Source of the DNA: Nitrincola tapanii
GTDB lineage: Bacteria; Pseudomonadota; Gammaproteobacteria; Pseudomonadales; Balneatricaceae
Length of the DNA stretch: 64,000 nucleotides
Direction of reading: 5' to 3'
Assembly: GCF_008368715.1 (NCBI RefSeq)
Contig: NZ_SMRS01000008.1
Coordinates: 124,001-188,000 of the forward strand
Below are positions 31,240 through 41,169 of this stretch, piece after piece. The notes under the pieces are model-generated. The model did no database searches, was not told where the DNA came from, and saw only the letters and a program-made list of their open reading frames with translations. Made by a program: the position numbers and the translations under genes. The number at the start of each line of letters is the position of its first letter. Within the stretch, counting starts at the first letter, position 1.

Positions 31240-31551
31240 ATGAATGTTGCTGAACGTTTAGAAACCTTGATTCGAGCAGAACTGGCCGTGGATGCGCTGG
31301 CACTGGAAAATGAAAGCCATATGCATGCTGGGCCTGCGAGTGAGAGCCACTTTAAGCTGGCGCTGGTGAGTCCTGAGTTTGTTGGGATGAGCAAAGTGAA
31401 GCGTCATCAGCGCGTCTATGGCATTGTTGCCGAGCTGATGCAAAATCCAATTCATGCTCTGGCTTTGCATCTCTATAGCCCAGAAGAGTGGGCCAGCCTG
31501 TCAGGGGAGGTGCCTCTGTCGCCGAATTGTATGGGTGGCTCGAAGAAGTAA
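31240..31551 (+). CDS. bolA: BolA family protein
   Basis: Small 103-residue protein with the BolA fold. Visible are the N-terminal helix VAERLETLIRAEL, the loop ENESHMHAGPASESHFKLALVSPEF (glutaredoxin/Fe-S binding region with the conserved His) and the C-terminal KVKRHQRVYGIVAELM followed by HALALHLYSPEEW. BolA proteins work with monothiol glutaredoxins in Fe-S cluster trafficking and affect morphology and stress responses. It lies three bases after the DUF3422 gene and forms an operon with it. Confidence 0.93.
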   Translation: MNVAERLETLIRAELAVDALALENESHMHAGPASESHFKLALVSPEFVGMSKVKRHQRVYGIVAELMQNPIHALALHLYSPEEWASLSGEVPLSPNCMGGSKK

Positions 31552-31569
31552 AGTCGACTTCAGCCACCC
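31533..31569. terminator. Hairpin between convergent bolA and aroA
   Basis: GGGTGGCT (31533-31540) pairs with AGCCACCC (31562-31569), and GAAG (31542-31545) with CTTC (31558-31561) inside, separated by one bulged base. It covers the bolA stop codon. No clear T run follows on either strand, so termination in both directions is plausible but not certain. Confidence 0.4.
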
Positions 31570-31586
31570 GCTTGGCCGCCTAGGCG

Positions 31587-32876
31587 CTAGCGCTCGCAGG
31601 TGATGGAGCGGAAGAGGCTGAAGTACTCGGGGAAGGTTTTGCGTGTACAGCCTGGATCTTCGATGGTGATGGGCACATCACCAAACGCGGCCAGAGAGAA
31701 ACACATCGCCATACGATGATCATCGTAGGTATGGATGGAGGCACTTTTCAGCTGTGCCGGCGGTGTGATTTCGATAAAGTCCTCACCCTCAACCACTTCA
31801 GCACCGACTTTGCGCAGTTCGGTGGCCATCGCGCTTAAGCGATCTGTTTCCTTGACGCGCCAGTTATAGATGTTGCGGATCGCGGTTTTGCCTTGAGCAA
31901 AGAGCGCCGTGGTGGCAATCGTCATGGCGGCATCAGGAATAGCATTCAGATCCTGATCCACGCCTTTTAATTCAGCGCCACGTTTCACCTGAATCCAGGT
32001 TGGGCCATATTCCACTTCGGCGCCCATATCCGCTAGAACCTGCGCAAAGGCTTTGTCTCCCTGCACACTGTCTGCACCCACACCGTACACCCGCACCGTC
32101 CCCCCGGCAATCGCGGCGGCGGCCAAGAAGTAGGAGGCAGAAGAGGCGTCCCCTTCGACCATGATCTCACCAGGTGAGCGGTATTGCTGTCCGGCGCGTA
32201 CAACAAAACGCTGGTACTGATGATTTTCTACCTGCACACCAAACAGCTGCATCGTGTGCAGGGTGATGTCGATGTAAGGCTTGGACACAAGTTCGCCTTC
32301 GACTTCTATGATTAGGTCAGAGGTTGCCAAGGGGGCGGCCATGAGTAATGCCGTCAGGAATTGGCTGGAGATGTTGCCGCGAATGCTGACATGCCCACCC
32401 TGCAGACCCTGGGCTTGAATGCGCAGAGGCGGGTAGCCTTCATTTTCCAGATAATCAATCTGCGCACCCAATGTGCGCAGCGCATCGACGAGATCACGAA
32501 TGGGGCGTTCATACATGCGTGGCTCGCCGGTCAGGGTGTATTCACCCTGGCCCAAGCATAAAGCCGCACAGAGTGGACGCATTGCCGTGCCGGCATTGCC
32601 AAGAAATAGCTGCAAGGCTTCGGGATTACGGAAAGCCTGGCCCAGACCTTGGAGGTCGCAACTGCGTTTGTCTTCCGCTAAGGTATAGTCCACCCCGAGT
32701 TGGTGCAAAGCCGTTAGCATGTGGCGCACATCATCGCTATCCAGCAGGTTGGTAATGCGAGTTCGTCCTTCAGCCAGGGCCGCTAAAAGAAGAATACGGT
32801 TGGAAAGGCTTTTTGAGCCGGGAATTTGCACGCTGCCATCAGCACGCGCAAGAGGGTTCAGAGTCAGGCTATCCAT
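31587..32876 (-). CDS. aroA: AroA, 3-phosphoshikimate 1-carboxyvinyltransferase (EPSP synthase)
   Basis: Sixth step of the shikimate pathway. The 429-residue protein matches family length. Signatures: [18 protein letters not shown] (residues 20-37) for shikimate-3-phosphate binding, [13 protein letters not shown] (about 90-102), and [20 protein letters not shown] (about 340-360). It looks like class I EPSP synthase. Stand-alone gene on the minus strand, convergent with bolA and divergent from the ABC exporter at 32965. Confidence 0.97.
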   Translation of the reverse strand: MDSLTLNPLARADGSVQIPGSKSLSNRILLLAALAEGRTRITNLLDSDDVRHMLTALHQLGVDYTLAEDKRSCDLQGLGQAFRNPEALQLFLGNAGTAMRPLCAALCLGQGEYTLTGEPRMYERPIRDLVDALRTLGAQIDYLENEGYPPLRIQAQGLQGGHVSIRGNISSQFLTALLMAAPLATSDLIIEVEGELVSKPYIDITLHTMQLFGVQVENHQYQRFVVRAGQQYRSPGEIMVEGDASSASYFLAAAAIAGGTVRVYGVGADSVQGDKAFAQVLADMGAEVEYGPTWIQVKRGAELKGVDQDLNAIPDAAMTIATTALFAQGKTAIRNIYNWRVKETDRLSAMATELRKVGAEVVEGEDFIEITPPAQLKSASIHTYDDHRMAMCFSLAAFGDVPITIEDPGCTRKTFPEYFSLFRSITCER

Positions 32877-32964
32877 CTGAGGTGGTCCATCTGTTAGGCC
32901 ATATCGGATTACGGAAAAAAGTGCGCATAAACTAACATTAATTGCTTGTGGGAGCGAGTCGGCC

Positions 32965-34770
32965 GTGAAATCAGCGACCCTACCTGAAGAAACCTATCAT
33001 TGGCGTTATATCCTCAAGATCGCTCTTGAGCACCGGCGTGAATTGATTCGTGCCAATCTGATCGCAATTATCGCCGCGATCGCCTCGGTACCTGTGCCTC
33101 TGTTGATGCCGCTCTTGGTCGATGAAGTGTTACTCGACCAACCCGGCTTTATTGTGGCTCAGGTCAATCGTTGGTTTCCTGAGGGTTGGCAGGGGCCTGT
33201 TTTATATATCTTTGCGGTCTTTTTTCTCACCATCCTGCTGCGCTTGATCGCGCTGGTGTTAAACGTTTGGCAGGCACGGCAGTTCACGATCATCTCCAAG
33301 GATCTGATTTTTCGTATTCGTAGTGCCTTGCTGGAGCGGCTGCAGCGGATCTCAATGGCGGAGTACGAAACTCTAGGCAGTGGGCGGGTGGCCTCACACT
33401 TTGTCACGGATCTGGATACGCTGGATCGTTTTGTGGGCAGTTCCGTCAGTCGGTTATTGGTCGCCACCCTCTCAATTCTGGGTACTGCGATCATTTTATT
33501 GATCATGCATTGGCAACTGGCACTGTTTATTCTGTTTTTAAATCCCTTGGTGATTTGGCTGACTATGGCCATAGGCAAGCGTATCAAGGATCTGAAAAAA
33601 CAAGAAAACCAAGCCTATGAAGTGTTTCAGGGCGCCTTGACGGAAACGCTGGATGCGATTCAGCAGATCCGTGCCTACAATCGTGAGCGTCACTATCTGC
33701 AGCGCTTAGTGGATAAAGCGCGCGGTGTGCGTGATCACTCTTGCCGCTTTGAGTGGCAATCGGATGCAGCCAACCGTTTGAGTTTTTTGGTCTTCCTCAT
33801 AGGTTTTGATCTGTTTCGTTCGGTGTCGATGCTGATGGTCGTGTTTTCAGATTTGAGTGTTGGGCAGATGATGGCGGTGTTTGGTTATCTCTGGTTCATG
33901 ATGGGGCCGGTGCAGGAAGTGTTAGGCATTCAGTATGCCTGGTATGGCGCTAAGGCGGCCTTAGCACGGGTCAATCGGCTGACCCATCTGAACCTGGAAC
34001 CGGCGTATCCAGCCCATCAAGATCCTTTTGCGGGTAAACGTAGCGTTGGGTTGAAATTAGAACAGGTAAGATTTAGTTACCGTCCCGGTCAAGAGGTGTT
34101 AAAAGGCATTAGTCTGAGTATTGCACCGGGTGAGAAGGTCGCCTTGGTGGGCGCCAGTGGTGGGGGTAAATCAACGCTGGTGCAGGTGCTCTTGGGACTC
34201 TATCCAGCGCAATCCGGTCAGGTGTGCTTTGATGGCGTGCCCGTCACCGAAATAGGGCTGCATCAGGTGCGTGAACATGTCGCGACCGTCTTGCAGCAAC
34301 CGGCACTCTTTGATGGCAGTATTCGCGAAAACTTGTGTATGGGGCGTGATTTTGCCGACGTTGAACTCTGGCAGGCCTTAGAGGTGGCTCAGCTCAAAAG
34401 CTTTGTCGAACAGGAGTTGAGTGCCGGGCTGGAAACGCGTGTCGGGCGGCAGGGAGTGCGTTTGTCGGGTGGGCAGCGTCAGCGCCTGGCCATTGCACGT
34501 ATGGTTTTGGCCGATCCCCAGGTGGTGATTTTGGATGAAGCCACCTCCGCGCTGGATACAGAAACGGAAGCGGCTTTGCATCAGGCGTTAAATACCTTCT
34601 TGCAGGGGCGCACCACACTCATCGTCGCACATCGACTGAGTGCCGTGAAACAGGCGGATCGTGTGCTCGTTTTTGAAGATGGACAGGTGGCAGAAGAGGG
34701 CAGTCATCAGGAATTACTGGAACAAAATGGCCTCTATGCACGTCTCTATGGTCAGAAGCAAAATGTGTAA
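32965..34770 (+). CDS. ABC exporter, fused permease and ATPase (MsbA/type IV family)
   Basis: A 601-residue half-transporter that works as a homodimer in the inner membrane. The N-terminal exporter domain has about six membrane segments (to about residue 320). The nucleotide-binding domain has Walker [10 protein letters not shown] (residues 396-404), the signature LSGGQRQR (about 500-507), Walker [13 protein letters not shown] and the H-loop AHRLS. Start is GTG with GGGAGCGAG before it. It resembles MsbA and multidrug exporters, but no lpxK or outer-membrane partner is adjacent, so the substrate is not known. Confidence 0.88.
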   Translation: MKSATLPEETYHWRYILKIALEHRRELIRANLIAIIAAIASVPVPLLMPLLVDEVLLDQPGFIVAQVNRWFPEGWQGPVLYIFAVFFLTILLRLIALVLNVWQARQFTIISKDLIFRIRSALLERLQRISMAEYETLGSGRVASHFVTDLDTLDRFVGSSVSRLLVATLSILGTAIILLIMHWQLALFILFLNPLVIWLTMAIGKRIKDLKKQENQAYEVFQGALTETLDAIQQIRAYNRERHYLQRLVDKARGVRDHSCRFEWQSDAANRLSFLVFLIGFDLFRSVSMLMVVFSDLSVGQMMAVFGYLWFMMGPVQEVLGIQYAWYGAKAALARVNRLTHLNLEPAYPAHQDPFAGKRSVGLKLEQVRFSYRPGQEVLKGISLSIAPGEKVALVGASGGGKSTLVQVLLGLYPAQSGQVCFDGVPVTEIGLHQVREHVATVLQQPALFDGSIRENLCMGRDFADVELWQALEVAQLKSFVEQELSAGLETRVGRQGVRLSGGQRQRLAIARMVLADPQVVILDEATSALDTETEAALHQALNTFLQGRTTLIVAHRLSAVKQADRVLVFEDGQVAEEGSHQELLEQNGLYARLYGQKQNV

Positions 34771-34863
34771 CCGGGGGGTGTATTTCGGTTAAAGAAATGG
34801 TGTCTAGTCATCGTCTGTTCAGTTTCAATCGGTAGACTGTGCGGTTAAACGCTTATTTGAATT

Positions 34864-34878
34864 CCTGGCACAGCCAGG
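34864..34878 (+). promoter_or_regulatory. Inverted repeat in the slyB-like gene leader
   Basis: CCTGGC-ACA-GCCAGG, a perfect 6-bp inverted repeat, lies 20 bases before the ATG at 34898 and just upstream of the ribosome site AAGGAG. It could be an operator or an RNA hairpin near the ribosome site. Confidence 0.3.
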
Positions 34879-34897
34879 CTCGTGAAGGAGAGAGAAA

Positions 34898-35365
34898 ATG
34901 AAGAAGTCAGTCGTACTGGTCTCGTTGGTGCTGAGTGGTGCCCTGCTGGCAGGTTGTGCCCAGTCCACCTTGACGGGAACCAGTTATAGCCGGGGTGAAG
35001 CGCGAAGTGCGCAAAGTGTGCAGTACGGGCGTGTTGAGTCGGTGGTGCCTGTGGTGATTGAAGGTCGTACTGATGGCATCGTTGGTGCCGGTACCGGTGC
35101 AGTGATCGGCGGCGTGGCCGGTAGTAATATCGGTGGCGGCAGTGGCCAGACCTTGGCAACGGTGCTGGGTGCTGTGGCCGGTGGGATTGCAGGGCAGCGT
35201 GCAGAAGAGATGATCAGCCGCCGTCAGGGTCTGGAGATCACGGTGCGTTTGGATAATGGCAACGTGGTGTCTGTTGTTCAGGAAGTGGATAACAACCAGA
35301 GCTTTGGTGTGGGCCAGCGTGTGCGGGTGTTGGGTCAGGGTTCCACCATGCGTGTCACCTACTGA
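34898..35365 (+). CDS. slyB: SlyB-like glycine-zipper outer-membrane lipoprotein
   Basis: A 155-residue lipoprotein. The signal peptide ends in the lipobox LLAGC, with the lipidated Cys at residue 20. The middle is a glycine zipper (GIVGAGTGAVIGGVAGSNIG, and VLGAVAGGIAGQ), and the C-terminal part ends in small beta strands (EITVRLDNGNVVSVVQ, GQRVRVLGQG). This is the SlyB/PcpY architecture (17-kDa surface antigen family), which stabilises the outer membrane under stress. Monocistronic, with an AAGGAG ribosome site and a strong terminator after it. Confidence 0.9.
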   Translation: MKKSVVLVSLVLSGALLAGCAQSTLTGTSYSRGEARSAQSVQYGRVESVVPVVIEGRTDGIVGAGTGAVIGGVAGSNIGGGSGQTLATVLGAVAGGIAGQRAEEMISRRQGLEITVRLDNGNVVSVVQEVDNNQSFGVGQRVRVLGQGSTMRVTY

Positions 35366-35395
35366 TTTGATCCTAGATCGCAGGCTCGTGACAGA

Positions 35396-35439
35396 CAAAA
35401 AAACCGGCCGCTTGAAGTTTTTCAAGGGCCGGTTTTTTT
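35396..35439. terminator. Bidirectional rho-independent terminator
   Basis: AAACCGGCC (35401-35409) pairs with GGCCGGTTT (35427-35435), and CTTGAA with TTCAAG inside after one bulged G. An A run on the left and a T run on the right give termination for both the lipoprotein gene (+) and the UPF0149 gene (-). Confidence 0.88.
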
Positions 35440-35451
35440 ATGTCAAATCTG

Positions 35452-36033
35452 TTACTTGTCGGGCGCGTGGAAATAGAGATACAGATCCACCAGGAGTTCT
35501 GGAATCTGTTCGGCCATCTCTTCGCTTAGCGCACGATCCTGGCGTATTTCAAGGATTTCGGTATCTTCAAAGAGTTCCGATGCCACCATGATCGGCAGCA
35601 GCATACCGGCGACGGTTTCTTCATCCCGGCCAAACCACTCCTCTTCACGCAGAAACACGCCTTCCATGAAAGACTGAGCCCAGATCGTGAGTTCCGGCAG
35701 ATCTTCATCTTCGTCGGTATCCAGCGTCAGCTCACAGGGCAGTAGCGTTTCCTGATCATTGTAAAGATCGCTGGCCAGCGTCTTGTGCAGTTTGCGCAGC
35801 AGGGTCTGGTAATGGTTTTTTTCCTCTTCCGAGGCCCACTCGGGTTCTGAATCAAACAGCAGCGCCATCCATTCGGCTTCTGGAATCTCGACGGGGCTGA
35901 TATTCACCGCACAGAGCAAACCATGAGCACCGATCAGATCCAGCGCATCTTCCGAGACGGAATCGGAAAACAAAAAGGCTTCCAGATCATCCAATTCCGC
36001 TTCAGTAATTAAACCTTGTGCGTTTGTATTCAT
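35452..36033 (-). CDS. UPF0149 (YecA/YgfB) family protein
   Basis: A 193-residue very acidic, helical, cytoplasmic protein. It has the family pattern ITEAELDDLEAFLFSD at the N-terminus, HGLLCAVNISPVEIPEAEW (the usual 'DALHGFLCAL' type segment) and WAQSFMEGVFLREEEWF further on. It lacks the C-terminal SEC-C zinc motif seen in some YecA proteins. Function unknown. Divergent from recQ, with a 139-base gap between. Confidence 0.82.
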   Translation of the reverse strand: MNTNAQGLITEAELDDLEAFLFSDSVSEDALDLIGAHGLLCAVNISPVEIPEAEWMALLFDSEPEWASEEEKNHYQTLLRKLHKTLASDLYNDQETLLPCELTLDTDEDEDLPELTIWAQSFMEGVFLREEEWFGRDEETVAGMLLPIMVASELFEDTEILEIRQDRALSEEMAEQIPELLVDLYLYFHAPDK

Positions 36034-36172
36034 ACGCTTTCCCCGTAAATCCGTGACTAAGACGCGGCCATTCTAACCTGTAACCGAAAGAGGAGATATG
36101 ACTCTTTTGTGTCGATTGCAAGAATTCTCTGAAGGATGACTTTAACCCAGGCTTGCCGGATAATGCTGGCCC

Positions 36173-38053
36173 ATGAAGTCTACACCCTCCTTACCTGATC
36201 ACGCGCTTGAGCAGGCACGCCATTTACTGGCCGATGTGTTCGGTTTCAGCCAGTTTCGTCCTCCTCAAGAAGCCGTGGTGTCCAGCCTGCTATGCGGTCG
36301 TGATGCGCTGGTGGTGATGCCGACCGGAGGCGGCAAGTCGCTTTGTTATCAACTGCCCTCCTTGGTGCGCCCGGGTACGGGAGTGGTGGTATCGCCTTTG
36401 ATCGCGTTAATGCAGGATCAAGTCAGTGCGCTGTCACAACTCGGCATTCGTGCGGGCTGTCTAAATTCCGCCTTGGATCTGTCTCAGCTGCAAGCCACCG
36501 AGCAGGCTTTGCTAAAAGGCGAGTTGGATCTGCTCTATGTCGCACCGGAGCGTCTCTTGCAGCCGCGCACCCTGGCGGTGTTGCAACGCTGCTCCATCGC
36601 ACTCTTTGCCATCGATGAAGCGCACTGTGTCTCGCAGTGGGGGCATGATTTTCGTCCTGAATATCTACAGTTAGATCGTTTAAGCGCTCTGTTTCCTGAG
36701 GTGCCGCGCATCGCGCTGACCGCCACAGCGGATGAGCGGACACGGCGTGAGATCCTGCATCGACTGGCCCTGCGTGAAGCCGATGAATATGTGCAGGGAT
36801 TTGATCGTCCGAATATTCGTTATCGCATCGGCCAGAAGGAGCGCGCCCGCGAGCAGTTACTCAAGTTTATTCGCGACGAACACGAACAGGATGCGGGCGT
36901 AGTGTACTGCCTATCACGCAAGCGGGTTGAAGAAACCGCAGCCTTCCTCTGTGATCGCGGCCTCAACGCTTTGCCCTATCATGCCGGCTTAAGCGCCGAG
37001 TTACGCCAACACCATCAACACCGTTTTCTGACTGAAGAGTCGATCATCATGGTCGCCACCATCGCATTTGGCATGGGGATCGACAAACCCAATGTGCGGT
37101 TTGTTGCGCATCTGGATCTACCGCGTTCGGTAGAGGCCTATTATCAGGAAACCGGTCGTGCTGGGCGTGATGGATTACCGGCCGATGCCTGGATGGTGTA
37201 TGGCTTACAGGATGTACTCTTTTTACGCCAAATGCTGGAAAGCTCGAATGCGCAGGATCAAATTAAACAGATCGAGCGCCAAAAGTTGGAAGCCATGTTG
37301 GGCTTGTGTGAGATCACCACCTGTCGTCGTCAGGCGCTGCTCAGCTATTTTGGAGAAACCGAGCATCCGCCCTGCGGCAACTGTGATACCTGTTTAGAGC
37401 CGGTACCGGTTTGGGATGCAACCGAGGCGGTCCGTAAAGCACTTTCAGCGGTGTATCGCAGCGGTCAGCGTTTTGGTGTGAACCATGTGATCGATATTTT
37501 GCTGGCGCAAGACAGTGACAAGGTTCGCCAGTACGGGCATCAAAAACTCAGCACCTGGGGCATAGGTCGGGATTTGGATCGTAATCAATGGCGCTCTGTA
37601 TTTCGCCAATTGGTTGCGCGTGGATTGGTGCGTGTTGATGCCGAGGGGCGTGGTGTTCTGTTGTTGAATGAAACCTGTCGTCCACTCTTAAAAGGGGAGG
37701 CGCAGATTGAGCTGCGCCAAGATCCGCGTGGCCCAACCAGTCGCAAGGATTTTCGCAGTGCGGCTCGGCGCGAGCGCAGCAATCCTGCATTGCGGCGTTT
37801 GGATCCAGCAGAAGAACAACTCTGGGAAGCCTTACGCGCCTTGCGCAAAGAGTTAGCCCAAGAGCAAGATGTGCCGCCTTATGTCATTTTCCACGATGCC
37901 ACCCTGATGGAAATGGTGCTCTATCGCCCCCAAACTGAGCAGCAGATGCGCAGCCTGAGTGGTGTTGGCGAGCGTAAGTTTGCGCTCTATGGAGAAGCCT
38001 TCCTGCGCATCATTGATGAACATCGTGGCCAAACTACCTGGGTGGCACCTTAA
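36173..38053 (+). CDS. recQ: ATP-dependent DNA helicase RecQ
   Basis: 3'-5' DNA helicase of the RecF recombination pathway, 626 residues. It has helicase motif [15 protein letters not shown] (about 43-56), the DEAH box with RecQ-specific loop [18 protein letters not shown] (about 146-163) and motif [12 protein letters not shown]. The zinc-binding cysteines follow (CEITTCRRQ ... PPCGNCDTC), then the winged-helix domain and a C-terminal HRDC domain (from about residue 545). The protein is slightly longer than E. coli RecQ. Confidence 0.97.
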   Translation: MKSTPSLPDHALEQARHLLADVFGFSQFRPPQEAVVSSLLCGRDALVVMPTGGGKSLCYQLPSLVRPGTGVVVSPLIALMQDQVSALSQLGIRAGCLNSALDLSQLQATEQALLKGELDLLYVAPERLLQPRTLAVLQRCSIALFAIDEAHCVSQWGHDFRPEYLQLDRLSALFPEVPRIALTATADERTRREILHRLALREADEYVQGFDRPNIRYRIGQKERAREQLLKFIRDEHEQDAGVVYCLSRKRVEETAAFLCDRGLNALPYHAGLSAELRQHHQHRFLTEESIIMVATIAFGMGIDKPNVRFVAHLDLPRSVEAYYQETGRAGRDGLPADAWMVYGLQDVLFLRQMLESSNAQDQIKQIERQKLEAMLGLCEITTCRRQALLSYFGETEHPPCGNCDTCLEPVPVWDATEAVRKALSAVYRSGQRFGVNHVIDILLAQDSDKVRQYGHQKLSTWGIGRDLDRNQWRSVFRQLVARGLVRVDAEGRGVLLLNETCRPLLKGEAQIELRQDPRGPTSRKDFRSAARRERSNPALRRLDPAEEQLWEALRALRKELAQEQDVPPYVIFHDATLMEMVLYRPQTEQQMRSLSGVGERKFALYGEAFLRIIDEHRGQTTWVAP

Positions 38054-38056
38054 GGC

Positions 38057-38473
38057 ATGGATAGCGCGCTGCTTTCGCTGTTTATCAGCGCCCTCATCTC
38101 CGCCACGCTGCTGCCCGGTGGTTCGGAAGCGCTGCTTGTCTACTGGCTGATGCAAGAGAGTCATGCTCCCTACCTACTGGTCTTCAGCGCCACACTGGGC
38201 AATGTGTTGGGCAGCCTGATCACTTACGCTATGGGTTTGTTACTTAATCATTATTACCCACTCAAGCTTTTGCAGGGCAAGTCGCATCAACGCGCACGCG
38301 ACTGGATCGAGCGCTATGGTGCCTGGGCTCTACTTCTCGCCTGGTTGCCGATTGTCGGTGATCCTTTGTGCTTTGTGGCCGGCTGGTTGCGCGTATCCCC
38401 CGTCTGGAGCTTTTTAGCCATTAGCCTTGGAAAGACACTGCGCTACAGCTTGATCGCGTTTTGGTGGCTGTGA
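38057..38473 (+). CDS. YqaA-like DedA/VTT-domain membrane protein
   Basis: A 138-residue inner-membrane protein with three or four hydrophobic helices. Features are [17 protein letters not shown] near the N-terminus, [13 protein letters not shown], and the conserved [19 protein letters not shown] with the GD/AGW core of the VTT (SNARE-associated) family. Members of the wider DedA family transport lipids; YqaA itself is uncharacterised. It starts three bases after recQ and is probably co-transcribed with it. Confidence 0.85.
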   Translation: MDSALLSLFISALISATLLPGGSEALLVYWLMQESHAPYLLVFSATLGNVLGSLITYAMGLLLNHYYPLKLLQGKSHQRARDWIERYGAWALLLAWLPIVGDPLCFVAGWLRVSPVWSFLAISLGKTLRYSLIAFWWL

Positions 38474-38481
38474 TCTTGGTG

Positions 38482-38487
38482 TATACT
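38482..38487 (+). promoter_or_regulatory. Possible -10 element before ttcA
   Basis: TATACT at 38482-38487 is preceded by TGG/TG bases and lies 39 bases before the ttcA start. The -35 region at the right distance (TTTTGG, 38459-38464) is weak, so this is a low-confidence promoter. Confidence 0.3.
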
Positions 38488-38525
38488 TCGCAGCCAGTCC
38501 ACTGACCCGATTTTCTGGAAGTTGC

Positions 38526-39437
38526 ATGAACAGCGCCGTCGAAACTGAAGATAAAAAGCTCAAAACTCGTTTGAATAAATTACAAAAGCGTCTGCGCCGT
38601 GAAGTGGGTCAAGCCATTGAAACCTTCAACATGATTGAAGACGGCGACAAGGTGATGGTGTGTCTATCGGGTGGCAAGGATTCCTACGCCATGCTCGACA
38701 TCCTGATGAACCTGCAGAAGAGTGCCCCGATCCAGTTTGAACTGGTGGCGGTGAATCTTGATCAGAAGCAACCGGGTTTCCCTGAACATATCCTGCCTGA
38801 CTATCTGCAAAGCCTCGGCGTGCCTTTCCATATTGTCGAGCGCGATACCTATTCCGTCGTTAAGGCGCTGGTGCCTGAAGGGAAAACCACCTGCGGCCTC
38901 TGTTCGCGTTTGCGTCGAGGAACGCTCTATGGATTTGCAGAAGAGATCGGTGCCAATAAAATCGCGCTGGGCCATCACCGGGATGACATTTTAGAAACCT
39001 TTTTCCTCAACATGTTCTACGGCGGCAAACTCAAGGCCATGCCACCGAAGCTGGTGTCGGATGATGGCAAAAACATGGTCATTCGCCCTCTGGCTTATGC
39101 GCGTGAAAAGGATATCAGTGCCTACGCCGAGCTCAGGGGTTTTCCGATCATCCCGTGTAATCTCTGTGGCTCACAGGAAAATCTGCAGCGCCAAGTGATT
39201 AAAGAGATGCTGCAGGCTTGGGATAAAACCCACCCAGGACGCATTGAAACCATGTTCCGTTCCCTCTGCAACGTGGTGCCTTCCCATCTTGCCGATGCCG
39301 AGCTGTTTGATTTTAAAGGCCTGCAATTGGGTTATGCGCATGGCATTCATCCCGGGATGCAAGGTTTTGAGAAAAACGGAATGAATCCGATTAGTATTAC
39401 GCAACCTGCTGAAAGAATTGATATTTTGGCGCTTTGA
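38526..39437 (+). CDS. ttcA: TtcA, tRNA 2-thiocytidine(32) synthetase
   Basis: Thiolates cytidine 32 of certain tRNAs using ATP and an Fe-S cluster. The 303-residue protein has the PP-loop SGGKDS (residues 48-53) and the cysteine motifs [10 protein letters not shown] and [12 protein letters not shown] that hold the cluster. [18 protein letters not shown] is also diagnostic. The start ATG lies 52 bases after the YqaA-like gene. Confidence 0.96.
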   Translation: MNSAVETEDKKLKTRLNKLQKRLRREVGQAIETFNMIEDGDKVMVCLSGGKDSYAMLDILMNLQKSAPIQFELVAVNLDQKQPGFPEHILPDYLQSLGVPFHIVERDTYSVVKALVPEGKTTCGLCSRLRRGTLYGFAEEIGANKIALGHHRDDILETFFLNMFYGGKLKAMPPKLVSDDGKNMVIRPLAYAREKDISAYAELRGFPIIPCNLCGSQENLQRQVIKEMLQAWDKTHPGRIETMFRSLCNVVPSHLADAELFDFKGLQLGYAHGIHPGMQGFEKNGMNPISITQPAERIDILAL

Positions 39438-39462
39438 TTCAAATTAATCATTTCGGTATAAG
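39434..39462 (+). promoter_or_regulatory. Candidate promoter of rfaH
   Basis: TTGATT (39434-39439), 17-base spacer, TATAAG (39457-39462). The -35 overlaps the ttcA stop codon. It gives a leader of about 35 bases before the GTG start. Confidence 0.5.
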
Positions 39463-39504
39463 ATTCGCCGATCAGTTTTAAAGTTGTAAACATAGGATTT
39501 CGGT

Positions 39505-40020
39505 GTGGCTGAGGGTGAGCTTGAAGTACAGCAACGCGCATGGTTTCTGGTGCAGTGTAAAGCCGGAGAAACCGAACGTGCCTTCGAGAACCTCGCGCGC
39601 CAAAACTATGAATGTTTTATGCCACAAATCGAGCAGGAAAAAATCCGCAAAGGTAAGCGTGTGCGCCTGCTTGAACCTCTCTTCCCCGGTTATCTGTTTA
39701 TCCACCTCGATCAACTCGCGGATAACTGGCGTCCCATTCGTTCAACACGTGGAGTCTCGCGTTTAGTGTCCTTTGGTGGTCTGCCTTTGGCGGTTTCCAA
39801 CGATTTGATCGCTGATTTACAAAAGCGCTGTCAAAATGTGGTGATTGAGCTGGGCTTTAATGCGGGAGATAGGGTGCGTGTGACCGATGGAGCATTTTCG
39901 GAGCTGGAAGCTGTATTTGAAAGTTATGATGGCCAGGAGCGTGTGATTATTCTTCTCGATTTTTTGCAGCGCCAACAGAGAGTGACGATCCCTATATCAG
40001 GCTTAAAGAAGCTCGATTGA
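39505..40020 (+). CDS. rfaH: Transcription antiterminator RfaH (NusG paralogue)
   Basis: A 171-residue NusG-family factor that binds paused RNA polymerase at ops sites and suppresses polarity in long operons. The N-terminal NGN domain shows AWFLVQCKAGETERAFENL, PLFPGYLFIHLD and RSTRGVSRLVSFGG; the C-terminal part (about 120-171) is KOW-like, GDRVRVTDGAFSELEAVF, and ends IPISGLKKLD. These features point to RfaH rather than NusG, as does its isolation from secE/rplK. GTG start with AGGA upstream. I noticed no ops element in the window. Confidence 0.87.
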   Translation: MAEGELEVQQRAWFLVQCKAGETERAFENLARQNYECFMPQIEQEKIRKGKRVRLLEPLFPGYLFIHLDQLADNWRPIRSTRGVSRLVSFGGLPLAVSNDLIADLQKRCQNVVIELGFNAGDRVRVTDGAFSELEAVFESYDGQERVIILLDFLQRQQRVTIPISGLKKLD

Positions 40021-40153
40021 ATGCATGTGTTGTTATCAATTTTATATACCAAAGTCGCTATTCAAAGATTTGTAAAACGTTTAAGGTAAAGCATCTATTT
40101 TTAGTTTAAACCCAATGATTCTATAGGAATCTCAACCAAGGAAAGGACTCAAG

Positions 40154-40414
40154 ATGAAAAACATCTTCTTCTTCGATGCAATGCTCACCCCTAAAATCAT
40201 TACCTTCGTTTATTGGCTGCTGCTGGTAGGCGTGGTGCTAACGGGTTTGGGAATGATTATTGGCAGTTTTAATGCCTATTATGGCGGTGGCATGATGTTT
40301 CTCGGCGGTTTGGCGACCATTGTGTTTGGGGCAGTGGGCGTGCGTATTTGGTGTGAGTTGCTGATTGTGCTGTTTAAGATCAACGACAATATCCGCCGTC
40401 TGGCTGACAAGTAA
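40154..40414 (+). CDS. DUF4282 small membrane protein
   Basis: An 86-residue protein with two membrane segments (about 14-38 and 44-68) separated by a short glycine/tyrosine loop. The C-terminus has the DUF4282 pattern RIWCELLIVLFKINDNIRRL. The N-terminus FFFDAMLTPKIITFVYW is also typical. GGAAAGG precedes the ATG. Function unknown; monocistronic with a terminator at 40451. Confidence 0.82.
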   Translation: MKNIFFFDAMLTPKIITFVYWLLLVGVVLTGLGMIIGSFNAYYGGGMMFLGGLATIVFGAVGVRIWCELLIVLFKINDNIRRLADK

Positions 40415-40450
40415 ACTTCATCCTTCGGGATTAGTTGCTCAGTCTAATGA

Positions 40451-40488
40451 AAAAAACCGCTGTTCAGCATTTGAAGCAGCGGTTTTTT
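40451..40488. terminator. Bidirectional rho-independent terminator
   Basis: AAAAAACCGCTG (40451-40462) pairs with CAGCGGTTTTTT (40477-40488), with an inner TTCA/TGAA pairing. A and T runs on either side allow it to end both the DUF4282 gene (+) and dps (-). Confidence 0.88.
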
Positions 40489-40514
40489 ATTGTCCAGAAT
40501 TTGTGTGGCAGCGT

Positions 40515-40985
40515 TTATTTGTTCAAAACGCGCAGCATCCAGGCAGTCTTTTCATGCACACGCATACGATCTGAAACCAGTGCGGTGGTGGATTCATCGT
40601 CCGCACCTTGGGCGATTTTCATCACATCACGGCAGGTTTTCACTACGGTTTCATGGCCGTGGGTGAGGAGATCGACCATCTCTTTTGCGCTGGGCACACC
40701 TTCCACTTCTTCGATTTTGCTTAAACGCGCAAACTCTTTATAAGTGCCGGGTGCGGCAACGTCGAGGGTGCGGATGCGTTCTGCAATATCATCCACCGCC
40801 AGTGCCAGTTCGTTGTAGTGCTCTTCAAACATCAGATGCAGTTCACGAAACTGTGGGCCGGTGACGTTCCAATGAAAGTTGTGGGTTTGTAGATACAGTG
40901 TGTAGGTATCGGCCAGCAGGTGCTTAAGACCTTCAGCGATTTTTTCGCGGTCGGATTTGCTGATGCCTATGTCCATTTTGCTCAT
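40515..40985 (-). CDS. dps: Dps, DNA-protecting ferritin-like protein
   Basis: Forms a 12-subunit shell that oxidises and stores iron and protects DNA in stress. The 156-residue protein has intersubunit ferroxidase residues with exactly the E. coli Dps spacing: His38, His50, Glu54, Asp65 and Glu69, in [23 protein letters not shown] and DDIAERIR. The second conserved segment is [17 protein letters not shown]. It lacks a long lysine-rich N-terminal tail, so strong DNA binding is uncertain. Confidence 0.95.
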   Translation of the reverse strand: MSKMDIGISKSDREKIAEGLKHLLADTYTLYLQTHNFHWNVTGPQFRELHLMFEEHYNELALAVDDIAERIRTLDVAAPGTYKEFARLSKIEEVEGVPSAKEMVDLLTHGHETVVKTCRDVMKIAQGADDESTTALVSDRMRVHEKTAWMLRVLNK

Positions 40986-41169
40986 CTTTAGCTCCTCATT
41001 ACGAGCAGAGTTTCACCCTGGGGTTGATCTGTTTAGTTAAGCGGTGGCGTAGATCGGCTGAGACTGAGTGTTGCGCGGGTCAGGACGGCTAGGCAGTGCT
41101 GACCTTTTCTTCGGCGGGAGCGGGATGCTCAGTCTCAACCTTTATAGATTCATTTTAGATGCTTTCGCC

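Noticed and set aside
39505-40020. Housekeeping NusG
   Set aside because: NusG would lie with secE and rplK; sequence and C-terminal ending are of the RfaH type.
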